Source: Torreya grandis
Taxonomy: Eukaryota > Streptophyta > Pinopsida > Cupressales > Taxaceae
Reading direction: 5' to 3'
NCBI GenBank assembly: GCA_037957365.1
Contig: JARHVA010000122.1
Coordinates: 6,167,501 to 6,231,500 of the forward strand
Length of the DNA: 64,000 nt
Below, piece after piece: positions 25,039 through 36,964 of this stretch. The translations under genes were made by a program, and so were the position numbers. Positions within the stretch are counted from its first letter, which is position 1. The number at the start of each line of letters is the position of its first letter. Below the pieces are notes generated by a model. The model worked only from the letters and a program-made list of their open reading frames with translations, had not been told where the DNA came from and ran no database searches.

Positions 25039-28000
25039 TCAATTTGTAGCTCCACCCTTCCTTATATAAGCATCATACATGGCAATAGCCACCTAAATAT
25101 TGATACTATTTGGTGTAATATTATTTTTGAAGACCACCTTAGCCCTGATTGTGGCATCTCTCATTTCTGTGATTGATTTTACATGACTAGTTAACTTGGT
25201 TTTTAGATTATCCAGAGTTAAATAATTATCCAGGATGTTATCCACAGGGCCACTAAAAATGATTTCTCCTTGAATTCCATTTGAAACATACCTTCAAATT
25301 TATAAATAATTTATTCCACTAAAATGAACTGGTTGTCTTGTGTGGCAAGTTTTCAAGGTAGATCCTCCAATTTATGCAACAAACTAATATCACTTTGTTT
25401 GCTGAGGTCTGTGGAAGATTTAAGGTCACTAATTAATTCCTTAAGCACTTAAATCCTATATATTAATGCTTCTTTAGTTTCAATATACAAGTCTCTATCA
25501 ACGATGATGCTAGTTGATATTAGAGTGCCTATTTTTAGCTTCTTCATATCTGTCCATTTGCCAAGATATTTATCAGTGCTTTCAATATCTTGAGAAATGA
25601 TATTGATAAGCTCATCTAGTTCAATTCTCATTTTCTTCATCTTACCCATTTTCTCAGACAATTATGTAAGGAAATCCCTTGTGTATGCATCTTGTCTAAG
25701 TAATCCTCAAGCACTTTTCCCTTAAGATAGGTTCTTTTTACTTTCTGGATCATGGGATCATCTATGGAGATAGCCTCTGGAGTTACTGCATCTAAAGCAA
25801 GAGTGATTCTTCTTATCACTGCAGTCAATTGTTCCACCCTCACCTTATAATGAGCCTTCATTTCTCTTTCCTTATCAAAATTTTGAACCATAATATCCAT
25901 TGCTAATTTCAAATCACTCTTAGCACCTTCATGAGTTATCTTCCCTAGCTGAACTCGAGAGATAGAGTAGCTGCTTATATCAAAATTTTCAAGAGTTACA
26001 TCCTATGGAGGTTTAGATATTTCCAAAACTTTGTGCCCCTTATCTCTAATCATCTTTGAAAGGATATTTGGTTTCTTTGAAGACTTATCTCTTATCAGTG
26101 CCATTTTACTGAAGTCAAATTCATCTGGAGAGATGGCCTATTTTTTTCATTTTGGACATGTAAGTCGATAACCAAGGTGGGAGAGAAGAAGCACTTATAT
26201 TAGCAACAGTCCCTATAGTTGGTATCACTGGGGTAGCACCTACACTATTGGTGGAAATAATGGGTGTAGTATCATTTAAAACCACACCTACTACTGAATG
26301 GTCAAAGGTAGAACTATCTCCAATGTTAAAAGATGGAGATGACAAACTGGGGATGGATCCTGATGAATGAAGAACATCTCCAAAAGTGCTTTGAGGGTCA
26401 CCAAAAATAATTTTAGGAGAGGTATTTCTAGAAGAGGGAACACTGATAGGAGAAATAGGTGAAGGAGTTACACCAAGTGAGTGGAGTGGAGAAGAAGAAA
26501 TTCCTATGTTTGGCTGCACACCCTCTTGCGGAGATAGAGTTTTCATCTCCTATTGACATGTAGGACTATTATAAATTTCCATTTATCTTGTTGATGGTTC
26601 TTTGGTGCTTTACTTTTCAACCTCCATATCTATTGTTCCTAGCTCTTTTTCTACAACTTTTGATTTCTTCATTACAAAAATGATCCTAGGCTTATGGGGC
26701 CTAGAAGGAGAAGGAACATCAATTTTATTCTTCATTCTGTTTTCCATTCTCCTCCTTGTATCTTCTTGAAATTTAGCCTCTGACCCTGTAATAATTTTTT
26801 TCAAAGTGATCCCCTTATTTTCTAACCAATCATTAGTGTTTGCCAATATTGGTTTGAATCTCATCTTCAAGGAGGTCAAATCTTTTTGAGACCATTAGAT
26901 TAGGGGAAGAGGAGCATTAGAGACTTTTTCAACATGATATCTATTATTGATTATATTTATGTCATCTACTAGATTTATAGGGATATCAATGAGCCCCAGA
27001 TATTCTATTTGTTCAAGAGATAGTCTACTATAGTCCATCTTTTTGATATCTTTTGCTATCCTCAAATCAATCCAACCATCTCTGATCATAGGCTCATGGA
27101 ACTGGGTCTTCCTCTTGATCATGTCCTTTACACCTCTGTAGTCAAAATTTGGTCTCCTTTTGAAATGCTTCATGGTTACAAGTTGCATTTTGATCTCCAT
27201 TGCTCTAGCTTTTACAATAGTCAATACTGAGAATCTGCCAATTTCAATTAGGAACTTGAAATTAGGTTTCTTAAGTTCCATCTACTTATTGTGCACGACA
27301 ACAATTTGCCTACACAGCTCCATCAAGACCAATTTATCTGAGAGGAATCTTGGAAGCATATAGGGATAACCTTACAAAAAGTTAACTCGTAGATAACAAA
27401 AATTAAGGAACTATAAGAACATACACCCAAAGTCATTCACAATAGTCTAGGCTTCATCTGACACTCTTTTCTATTCTAATTGGGGTTCAATTAGACACAA
27501 AAATACTACAAAGAAAGCATCATTTACCCTCCTAAAATGATGGATAGAACTCTTTAATGTTAGCTGAGGGTAATATTGTTATACCAAGGTTGTTTTCCTA
27601 TCTCCCTCTGATGTTAAACCTAGGAATATTCCCATGGATGTTGTAATATATACCAGGTATGAAGTCATGTAGAATTTATAGGTAGTGTATACCTTTGTAA
27701 ATTGCTCATGCAGAGCATTGTTAATTTGTTCTCCCTATAAATTGACTTGTTTGCCTTGGAGAATTATCTTAATGAAGGGATACATCCATTCATGAAACTA
27801 AGAAGAAGAAGATAAACCTCATACTCTACTAATAAGAGTAATCAAGTCACTAACCTCTTCTATAAAATTGCTCCTTAGAAAGTTTCGTGGCCATCTAGAC
27901 AAGTTCACTCTAGGAGTTTTGAGCCATCTATTATTAATCAATTTCTTTTCTTTCTTAGGATATTTATCATATTATTTTTGTGATTTAATGAATTCAAGAT

Positions 28001-28343
28001 TCAACACATCAGTAGCAGGAGGGCACATGAACACTTTGTCGTTGAACTCAAGGTCTAGTCTAATTACTATGTTACCACTAGCATTTACCACAACCCTGGT
28101 ATCTTTGTTGTAGAATTGGGTGCACTAGAGAAAAAACTCTATGTGATGAGCCACCATAGGAAAAGAGGAGACTAGATGAATATTTCTCTCAACCATCCTC
28201 TTCATTTTAGAGCTAAGATTGTTTGCTTTGGTTCTTTTTATGAACTCAGCCATATCTACGTGCCCGATCTTTGTATCCCTAATGTCATTGACATTAGAAG
28301 CAACTGAAGTGACTAGAAAAATACCTTGATATTGGTACTTCAT
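25039..28343 (-). pseudogene. Unknown ORF inside the 3' LTR, about 1,100 codons, degraded
   Basis: Sense-strand frame starting MKYQYQGIFLVTSVASN and ending KGRVELQIE-like; the copy at 36965-40305 ends HIRKGGATN. Blocks in order: a mixed alpha/beta N-terminal part; a helical block with FHEWMYPFIKIILQGKQV (about 27735-27790); a basic segment KARAMEIKMQLVTMKHFKRR; a Ser/Pro/Thr-rich linker (26121-26546); and a charged, helical, probably coiled-coil C-terminal third with ELDELINIISQDIESTDKYL. Interrupted by several TAG/TAA codons and one frameshift after 26121. I do not recognise the family; the helical block loosely recalls plant 'putative transposon proteins'. It is not gag, pol or env. Confidence 0.7.
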
Positions 28344-28622
28344 TTATTTAACTTATTTGGAGAAATATTAGTCATCGAGATGAGCCTTTGTCAAAATTAT
28401 ATTGATGAAGAAAGATCTTGAAGAGAAACTGCAATAAGAATCATGATCACGCAATTAGAGGAAATATTAGTGATCTGAGAAAATTGCACATTGGATGATC
28501 AAAATCATGGGAATGCACTTGAAAGGGATAAGGCATGAGTAGATTATTAAGTTAAATGGAAGTGAGCTTAGAAAAAATGAGAAAAAATGAAATATTTTTA
28601 GAGTTAGGTTTTTGGAGAGAAA

Positions 28623-29521
28623 ACATGTAGGGGCAACAAAAATTGTCACCCTTGTATGTGGAGGAAGGTGCTATGCATAGGCAAAAAAAATCACTTCCTA
28701 TGCATATTGAGAAGGATATATGTGAATCAGTAGTAATTATTTCTACTTATGCACATTGGGAAGTCAAGAGTTTGTGCATCGATAGTGAATTTCACTGCCC
28801 TTGCACTGGTTGGTAGTTTTTCATGTAAGAGTAGAAAAAATTGCCACCCTTGCACTGATTGGCTAGGGATCCATAAGGGTGGTGGTATTCACCACCTTTA
28901 TATGGGTTTAATAGGATGATGAGTAGGAATAATGGGAAGAGGGTTTTCCCTGCTTAGATTACCTCCTCAGGGGGAAAAAAATGGAGGAAGGGGAAGACAA
29001 ACACTAAAAAACCTAGACTAGAAAGGAAAAAAGGAAAGACAACATGAATAAGAGAAGGAAAAAAAAACTAAAATAAGAAGATAAAAAAATTTAAAACCCT
29101 ACTTGTAAAATCATGATACAATTCTTGAATTCGATGAAAACATGATTCCACTTGCTCACACGATTGACTAGAAGCAGGGAGGAAGAGAAAATAAAGTGGA
29201 ATGAGACAAAATGAGTTAAAAAAGGGGTTAAAAGAGACAAAAATGACCCCAACTACTCGGTGCGTGCAACCATAAATGTTGTGCATGAAAATCAAGATCA
29301 TGCAGGGGTGGAAAAAATTGTCATCTCTACATGATGAGGTTAGAAGAGGGATGCAAGGGCAGCAAAAATTGCCGCTCCTACATGAAACAAATGAAAAATG
29401 CAAGGGTGGTAATTTTCACCACTCTTGCATGAAGGATATAAGGGCAGAAAAAAATGACACCTTTGCACGTGAAACTAAAAACTACATGTAGTGGCAACAA
29501 AATTTTCCACCCTTACATGTA
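28623..29521. repeat. Two clusters of imperfect hairpins in the 3' LTR
   Basis: Eleven units of 33-40 bp, each an inverted repeat of the type CATGCAAGGGYGGCAA / TTGCCRCCCTTRCATG. Six lie at 28623-28906 and five at 29297-29521. A clear example is 29398-29431, with arms ATGCAAGGGTGGT and CACCACTCTTGCAT. They sit in the first 250-1150 bp of the LTR in sense, where U3 regulatory sequence would be expected. Confidence 0.88.
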
Positions 29522-29773
29522 AACTTAAGAAAAAAAACACCTCTCAAAATTACAAATTTTTTATCATCTGATCACATCAAAATCGTAACAATTTTCACAT
29601 TTTTTGGGAAATCATAACAAAAGAACGTCATGAAATTTTAAGGATGCCAGTTGACCAAACACAAGATCAAAAAAACCTTGCCTCAAAAGATGAACTTAGA
29701 GTGAAAAACATGAAATAGACAAGTTTCGTACGGGTTGTTCCAAAAGTGAGCACAACTGATTTTGGGAACAATA

Positions 29774-29960
29774 GTTGGCTCCTGTTGGGGAACATCCATT
29801 GATCAAAACTTGAAATGATTGATGGGAGTAGAAACCAACCTCTAAGTGCCTTCATCCAAGCCATTGGGCCATAGAGTTAAGCTAAGAAAGGAAAATACAT
29901 GAAAAACCAAAAGGAAATAAATAATGCAAAAACTATACAAATGTACAAGTGAACTCATCT
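29774..29960 (-). other. Short segment between pol end and 3' LTR
   Basis: About 190 bp. In sense it ends CCAACAGGAGCCAAC before the LTR; no strong polypurine tract is visible, so the PPT is either weak or eroded. Confidence 0.5.
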
Positions 29961-31260
29961 AATACTTCAAGGATTGAAGTGTTTTAGATGTTGCCCATTA
30001 TGAGGTAGTGAGAATGGTGCTCCATCTTGATATTCTAGTAAGAAGCTATTTTCACCACAAACTTGACAAATGGTAAATGAACCTCTCCACAAAGAATCAA
30101 ATTTGCCATGCATTCCTTTTGGTTCTCTCCTCTTGTCCCACAACAAGACTTGATCTCTAATCTAAAAATCATGAATCTTTGCCCTCTTATTGAAGATTTT
30201 TTTCACCTAATTTTGATGTACAATAATCTAGTCCACTACCATGGTTCATTCCTCATCTAATTTGGTTAGGCACATGATCCTTTTATCAATATAATTTTCA
30301 AAGGTTAAATCTTCGATTGCCTTTGCCAACCTCAGTACTAGTATTTTTAGGGTGATTGGTATCTCTACATTCAAACCATACAGAATTTATAATGGTATCA
30401 TGCCTATTTCCCTCTTGGGTGTAATCCTATCTGCCCACAAAGAGTCAAATAATTCTTTATGCTAAGTCCTCTGATTATCATCTATCAGTTTCCTAATAAT
30501 AGTAACCAAATTCTTATTGCTCGATTCTGCTTGGCCATTTCCTTGTGGAAAATAATTAGAAGAGTGGGAGAGGGTAATCCCATAATAAAAGTAAAACTAG
30601 GTAATCTCATGAGAAGAGAAATAGGCTGCATTATCTATTACAATCTTAGTTAGAACCCCAAATTAGGAGATAATATTTTCCTTAAGAAAATTACATACCA
30701 CTTCTAAAGTAGCATGCTTAGTTGGAATGGCTTCCACCCATTTAGTAAAATAGTCAGTCACAGTGAGAACATAGTCATGCCCAACACTTGAAGATGGGTT
30801 CACTGTGCCAATGAAATCAATACCCTATTATTGAAAAGGTTCTTCAATCACCACTAGCTTGAGGGGTAATGTAGCCAATTTAAGTTTCTCGATGAATTGT
30901 TGACATAATTCACACCTTACGTACCCATTTGTACACATCTTAAAATAGTGTAGGCCAATAGTACCTCATTCATATAATCTTATGGGCTGTCACTGGTGTA
31001 TAAAAATGTCTTTCACAAGCCAAATTATGAAAAGACTCTAAAAGTTTACCTTGTTGCACCTTATTGACGCAATGAATAAATACCCCATCCAGGCTTCTCT
31101 TGTATAAACTATTATCCCACAAGACATAGTTAGCAGCCTTTAACTTACCATTTCTTTTTTCTTTGTAGGATAGATGGGTGGGACACTCACCATAGTTAAG
31201 AAAATGAGTGATATCAAAATACCACTCATCATTAGTAGTGATGAAGAGAACCGTAGGCAC
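29960..31260 (-). pseudogene. Gypsy integrase remnant
   Basis: The zinc-binding N-terminal domain is at 30970-31260 and just beyond (FHNLACERHFYTPVTAHKI, then YYWPTLF). The catalytic core follows in other frames: GIDFIGTVNPSSS (first Asp, about 30817), IVIDNAAYFSSHE (second Asp, about 30630) and FPQGNGQAESSNK (Glu, about 30530). The C-terminal part near 30060-30180 includes VGYLFLFWDKRRKPK and reaches about 29960. Multiple stops and shifts. The D,D,E set is intact at residue level although the frame is not. Confidence 0.88.
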
Positions 31261-31317
31261 ATCTTTGACCTTTGTTTCTTCATTTTCTATTTCCTTGGGG
31301 ATATTATCAGTAATTAA

Positions 31318-32782
31318 CTAGCAGAGCCCCTTTCCCCACATGAGCTTGGTGGGTTTTATATCAAGATCAAACTCCTGAGTCTTAGTAATCCAATTTCCCC
31401 TTTTACTACCAAGCTCCTGTTGAGTTAGAATGGACATCACTATTGTATCAAGCACCAAAACAATAGTATGTGAATTCAAGATATAAAATCTAAAATGTTT
31501 TATCGCCTTGACTATGGCAAAAGCATGCTTATCCATATTTGAATAATTCAATTTGTGAGCTTTGAGGGGATAACTCATGAATGATATGAGAGATTCCACA
31601 CCATCTTTACTTTTCTAAACTAAAATAGCCGAAAGTGTATGCTCAAAAGTATAGCTGTATATTATGAAGTCTTTGGTATAATCTGGACAAACCAGAATTG
31701 GTGCATGGGCAATCACCTTTTTGATGTCTTTAAATGCTAACTTGCCTTCTGCAATCCATCAAAAAGTGGATTTGCCCTTCATCATGTCAACAATGTGGTG
31801 AGTCTTCTCTATAAATGCTAGAATGAATCTTCATAGAAAATTCACCTTTTCGAAGAAAGAATGAACTGTCATCTTACTAGTAGGAAGAGTAATATTTTGG
31901 ATAGATTTGACTCTTTCCAAGTCAATTTTTATGCCTTCCTAAGATACAGTGTGACTAATAAGTTTACCTTTTGTAACCCCAAAAACTAACTTCTTAAGAT
32001 TAAGAGAAATACCTTTTTGCCAACAGCGCTCCACCACTAGTTGTAAATGGTGTGCATGATCAGGATGATATCTAGAAAAAATGGTCAAGTCATCTAGATA
32101 TACTATAATAAAATTCCCCATTTCATCTTTAAAGGCAAGATCCATTTCCCTTTGGAAGGTAGCGCCAACATTGATCAAACTGAAAGGCATTTTGTGATAT
32201 GCAAAAGTGCCCCAAAGTGTAGTGAAAGTAGTTTTATGTTGGTCTGCTTTAATGACTTCTACTTGATTGTACCCAAAAAAAACCATCTAACATTGACAAC
32301 ATTTCTGAACTAGTCACTATTTGCAACACTTGATCCATAATGGGCAAAGGGTAGTTAGCTTTTAAAGAAGATTGATTTAGGTTTCTGAAATCAACACAAA
32401 TACAAATTTCTCCATTATTTTTTCTCACGAGAACTATGTTAGCAATCCAAGTGGAATAATAGATTGAAAAAATAATCTTTGCATTCAGCATTTTTTGGAT
32501 CTCTGAAAGGATAGTACCTGATATTTTGGGGTTGTATTTCCTTTGTTTCTGCTTGTAAGGCAATGACCCAACTTTAAGAGGAATTTCATGCTGGATCTCC
32601 TCAAGCCTGAGAGATTTCAAATCATCATAAAAATATGCCAAAACATCAATGTAATGGTGAAGAAGAGTAACAAATTTGAGCTCTTCATCATAAGTGCAAC
32701 AATTCCCAATGTTAACCATCTTAGAATTTTTTGTTGTACTCAAATTCACCTGATCAAATTCCTTGAAGGAACTTGAATCCAC
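31318..32782 (-). pseudogene. Gypsy reverse transcriptase and RNase H remnant
   Basis: The RT reads almost continuously in two frames. It opens with HEIPLKVGSLPYKQKQRKYN and ICVDFRNLNQSSLKANYPLP (32782-32320); one shift near 32280 then leads to TTLWGTFAYHKMPFSLINVG and the catalytic IVYLDDLTIFS (about 32090). The C-terminal RNase H follows at 31318-31700, with YSNMDKHAFAIVKAIKHFRF and the NWITKTQEFDLDIKPTKLMW end. Strong match to plant Tat-related gypsy RT. Few stops compared with gag. Confidence 0.93.
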
Positions 32783-32999
32783 TTGTCACTACTTGACATA
32801 CCTGACATGCTTATCAAACAATCTCTCAAGAGAAACCAAACCTTTTGGAATTTTATTTCCCTTGAGTTAAAGGAACTCTTCGCCAGTTTTGGAATTTACT
32901 TTAGGAACTAATTCTCATGGTGGAGATTCACTTCCTTCAACATAAAGATCTTTAAAGCTATCTATCTTTTCCAGAAAAGAAATGATTTGATTATCATTG

Positions 33000-33476
33000 T
33001 TAAACACCTACCAATGACTGGAATTATTAGGTACACTTGGTTGAAAGACCAACTCAATAGTGTACTTGTCCCCTTTAAAATCCTTATGGGGAACCATGAG
33101 GGTTGCATATACCACCAATGAATCTATGCGATCATTAAATTCTCTAGGCATAGCAGAAATATTGAAAGCATCAAAACTTTCAATACAATCCCATACTAGA
33201 TTGTGATAATGTCATAATTTTTCATTTTTAGTTTGGTATAGGTTCTTTACCTGACAAACCACTAGTTCAACATCTCCCCAAGCATGAAGAATCTTAATAC
33301 CTTTAGCATGATCAGATTTTAATCCAAGCAGTAAAGACTCATACTCAGTGGTGTTGTTAGTATTGTTGAACTGCAACTTATATGAATAAGAAAAAATTTC
33401 TCCTCAAGGGGAGATCAAAACAATTCTAGATCCAAAAATAGTAGAAGAGCAACTACCATCAAATTCTAAAATCTAG
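33000..33476 (-). pseudogene. Archaeal-type RNase H (aRNH) between protease and RT
   Basis: Sense translation gives ILEFDGSCSSTIFGSRIVLI (first Asp, about 33455), NTTEYESLLLGLKSDHAKGI (Glu, about 33345) and ILHAWGDVELVVCQVKN (Asp, about 33270). A tail with HYHNLVWDCIESFDAFNIS and PREFNDRIDSLVVYATL contains the last Asp. It ends in FQPSVPNNSSHW, a conserved tail of this domain in plant gypsy elements. This is separate from the RNase H that follows RT at 31318, so the element carries two RNase H domains. Confidence 0.85.
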
Positions 33477-34095
33477 ACATTATCAAATTTGATTCTTTCA
33501 AAAACTTCTCTTCATTATTCAAGGAAGATCCTTTGTTGTCTGAACTTTGCTCTAACAATTCTTCTAACTTTGTATCTGAATTTTTTGAATTGTCACTAAA
33601 AGGAATTTCATCTGATGAGGTGAAAATATCTTCAGTAGTCAGGAAATAATTACCTATTCCTGATGATTCAAATAAAATTTGAGCTTTGAGATCTAATGTT
33701 TGGGTGATTATATATTTTGACTCTTTCTTAGGAAGAAATTTTTTCATGATGCCTTTAACAGGTATCCTTGCTTCAGACAGGTCCATATTCAAATCTCCAC
33801 CTATGTCCTTAGAAAAATTACACTTGAGCAGAATGCCATAAGAGGTTGGAACATCAGCTAATAAGATTGTCATTTTGATCATTTTCTTTAGAAAAGCTAC
33901 AAACACAAAGTGGGCATCTTTGATTTGACCTAGGAGTGGTACTTACTTATTTTCCATGGAGAAGCATCTACCAAAAGTCTTAGTTAAGGTAAGACCAAGA
34001 GAATATACTACCTTGGCAGGCATGACATTGTCAAAGGCCCCAGAGTCTATTATACAGTTGCTCAACCTATGACCATTTATCAGAAGGGAAACATA
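33466..34095 (-). pseudogene. Gypsy aspartic protease and acidic linker
   Basis: The active site CIIDSGAFDNVMPAKVVYSL lies at about 34000-34065 (GAC-TCT-GGG in sense). After a stop, the frame 33906-33466 continues the protease body with TILLADVPTSYGILLKCNF and GGDLNMDLSEARIPV. It ends in an acidic, Ser-rich linker of about 60 residues that leads into the aRNH domain. Confidence 0.85.
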
Positions 34096-34523
34096 GAAAG
34101 GCTATATATTCTCAGGGGCAGCAAGGGGAGTAGCGATGAGATTATTCTAGGTGGATTTGTTCTTAAAGGAATCATGAGACACCTTTGGAAAATCTTGTCT
34201 TATAGGGATAGTTTTATTTTTTACGTATTCGACCAGCCTATCAAACTGTTCAGGATTAGCTCTCAAGTACTCAACTTCAGTCATTTAAATCTTAGTCTTG
34301 TTAACATGATCAATTATATCAAATAATTGAAATGAACTATAGATAGAGGGAGGAAGCCCCTCATCCTAATATTTATTGGGTGCGGCACTAGTCTGAGAGA
34401 TAGAAGTAGAAGGTATGGGACAGTTTGAGGTACTCACGTTCTTATTAGTCACCGGGTCCTTTGATTAGAAAGGCAGTGAAGTCCCCTATTTAGCAATCAA
34501 AACTACTGGCTAAGGTTCTTATC

Positions 34524-35601
34524 CTACTTTTTCTTTATTAGCTTGTTGAGCTGACTGGTTCGAGACCTAGTAAAAATAGCGTACGATCCATCAAACACTT
34601 CTCCCTTGCCTCTAGCTTCATCCTGATAATATAGGAAACTAATATTAGAGTCACTAGATAATTCTTCTTCTTCTGTAAAGAGATTAGCATCATCTTCTTG
34701 GTCCAACTCAGGTTAGAGTGAGGAATCATGTTCAATCTCAAGGTAACCAACTATTGAGTTAGCTAGTGCTGCTTCAATAGTAAGTTTCCCTTGTGGGGGA
34801 GGGTTGCCTTTGATTTTTAGCAGTATTACCTTGATATGATTGGTTCTAAAATGTCCTCCTTGGTATATCCTGATAAGGGGGAGTAGACATACCTTGGGCC
34901 ATTTGTCTTTTCATGGCTAGTAGTTCATTTGTCAACTTTTGCACCATAGGCTCTGTGGTGCTCATGAAATAACTTTCAGCAGATGAAGAAAATTTATTTT
35001 TATTAGAATCTTTTCTGATCTTACCTACTAGGATAAGATCATCTTCCACCTCAGTAGCCAAATTTTGGTCTAAAAAAATATCCATAGGACCAGCCCACCT
35101 CAATAGAAAACTTACTTTAGGAAGTTGAGAGTTGATGAGAAAACACTTGAGATTCTCCAGTGTAGGCTGAGCGATCATAAGAATTCGATTCCTTAGCTTA
35201 TTGAATTTAACAATGAAGTCTCGCATGGGTTTATGAGGTTCCTTCTTCATTTGTGTAAGCTGAGCTAACAAGGCATGTGCATCTTCAAAAAGTTTGAATT
35301 TAGCCTCAAATTTGGCCTTGAGCATATTCCAATCAGTTATAGTTTGAGCTTGAAGGTGATAAAACTAGTCGGCAGCAGCGCCTTGCAAAGTTTCTAAAAA
35401 TAGTCTCAATACTATATCTTCGTATTCCAAACCTATCACACCACATGCTATGGATAAGGCAAAAATTTGCTCATTAGGATGAACCTTCTTATCGCCATAG
35501 AATTTGGAGAAATTCTTTCTCGAACTACAAGGTAGTTTGTGTAAAGGTGGGGCTAGATTGAGAGGACCAAAGGAGTTTCCCCAAGGAGCTTGGGCTGCCA
35601 T
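34524..35601 (-). pseudogene. Gypsy gag remnant
   Basis: Starts MAAQAPWGNSFGPLNLAPPL at 35601. The gag core has KNFSKFYGDKKVHPNEQIFA, then a TAG at 35365 where Trp is usual (AAAD-stop-FYHL), then WNMLKAKFEAKF and MKKEPHKPMRDFIVKFNKLR, the retrotrans_gag signature. The frame 35325-34846 ends after a Met/Gln-rich segment. An acidic C-terminal piece lies at 34706-34524 (DQEDDANLFTEEEELSSDSN). No CCHC knuckle was found. Two or more stops. Confidence 0.88.
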
Positions 35602-35915
35602 GATATGACAATTGAAGGGAGGGATAAAAAATCTTGGTGGGGTAAGTATAGATAAAACTCTATTATCACTAAGACTAGAAGCTTCATTTGGTATTGGATA
35701 TCTGATGTTGGTAGGAGGAAAGCTCCTAGTATACTAGAGATGAGATGGCAGAGGAGAAATCTCAAAATTATTCCATCGCACTAACTCAAATATGGGATCA
35801 ACAATACCTTGAGCTCTCTAGATTCATGTGTATGATGGATCTGCCAAAGTGAAAAACTAAATAAGTACTAAAAATGCTTCAATTTGAAGCTTGAGGATTC
35901 AAAGTGTGCATTGGT

Positions 35916-35935
35916 GTCCCCAGCAGAGTTGTCAA
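35916..35935 (-). other. Primer binding site, Tat/Ogre type
   Basis: Sense TTGACAACTCTGCTGGGGAC, five bases after the 5' LTR, resembles the TTGGCGACTCTGCTGGGGAC-like PBS I recall from Tat/Ogre elements (tRNA-Arg), with CG changed to CA by probable deamination. Confidence 0.7.
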
Positions 35936-36964
35936 AAGCTGTTGGATGAATATTTTTTCATCAAGTAACCAGTGGCAAAATGGGTATATCGACCATAACA
36001 CAAAGAGATTTATATGGCAAAAAGTATGGGTTTACCACATCATAGTGAGATAAATCTCTCCTCTCATCAAGGGGAGGTTCACTATAAACTATTTATATAT
36101 TAATATGAACTAAAAATAGACTCAGGGGTGAGATTACACCATCCATCTCTCTTTTTTTAGAGATGATGTTTACAAGGCAAAAGAGAAATCCTAGTTAATG
36201 ACTGAAAGCATTTCTCTTCTTTTAGAAATGATGTTCAGCAAATAGCAGAAAATCTCCTCGAGTAGTAACTTGATCCATGAGAAACCCATGAAAGCACAAA
36301 GTATTTCATTTCTCCCTTTACTAATTTAGATCGTATGTAATAGTAGAGTGAAGTGCAGCTCAAAGTCTCCACCTTAAACTACAATAGAGCATAAGATCAC
36401 AAAGGATAAAAGCATTTTAAAGCCTTTCTAATACCCTTATCAATAAAATAGGAGAAACATGAACTAAAGGTAATTATAGCAACACAAAGTCTTCATAATT
36501 AACTTCAGAACATCTTCAGATAATATCCACATACTTTGCTTGTTTAATCGAATAGATGAGAGATTATTAAGAAAAATACATAAGAACGATTTCCTAAATA
36601 ACATGAGTTATTCCAATACAAAGTTTAAAAGTAACCTACTTTCTCATTCAATCAAGAAAATATGATTTACAATCTGAGCTCAAAGTCTCAAGAAGCATCT
36701 CAATTTGGATAGAGTTTTTGCTCTCAATTATAAAAAATATCCATCCTTTACAAAAGAGGCTCCCTCTATAAATAGAGAGAAGCCTTGAGAATCAAGAAAA
36801 AACTTAAATATTATAACCTATTCAAAGATGAGAGTCTTTGTTAACTTTTGGAATTTTCATATTTTTACATGTAATTACACATGATAAAAGTACATGTACA
36901 AATGTCCCAAGTCAATTACAAAGTGCATTTAGAAAAATGGAAATTAAACCAATGAAAAGTTGAT

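Larger units (their letters stand above)
24018..29773 (-). repeat. Gypsy 3' LTR (sense), 5756 bp
   Basis: Aligns along its whole length with 35940-41703. In sense it runs from 29773 (terminal CA mutated to TA) to 24018 and ends TATTCACCTAGCA. It comprises a hairpin-rich leader (29521-28623), a long degraded ORF (28343-25039) and a 1-kb tail. Confidence 0.95.

Noticed and set aside
29276..29491. 71-codon ORF with repeated His/Lys/Gly words
   Set aside because: Generated by the LTR hairpin units; on the strand opposite to the element and overlapped by a minus-strand ORF of the same origin.
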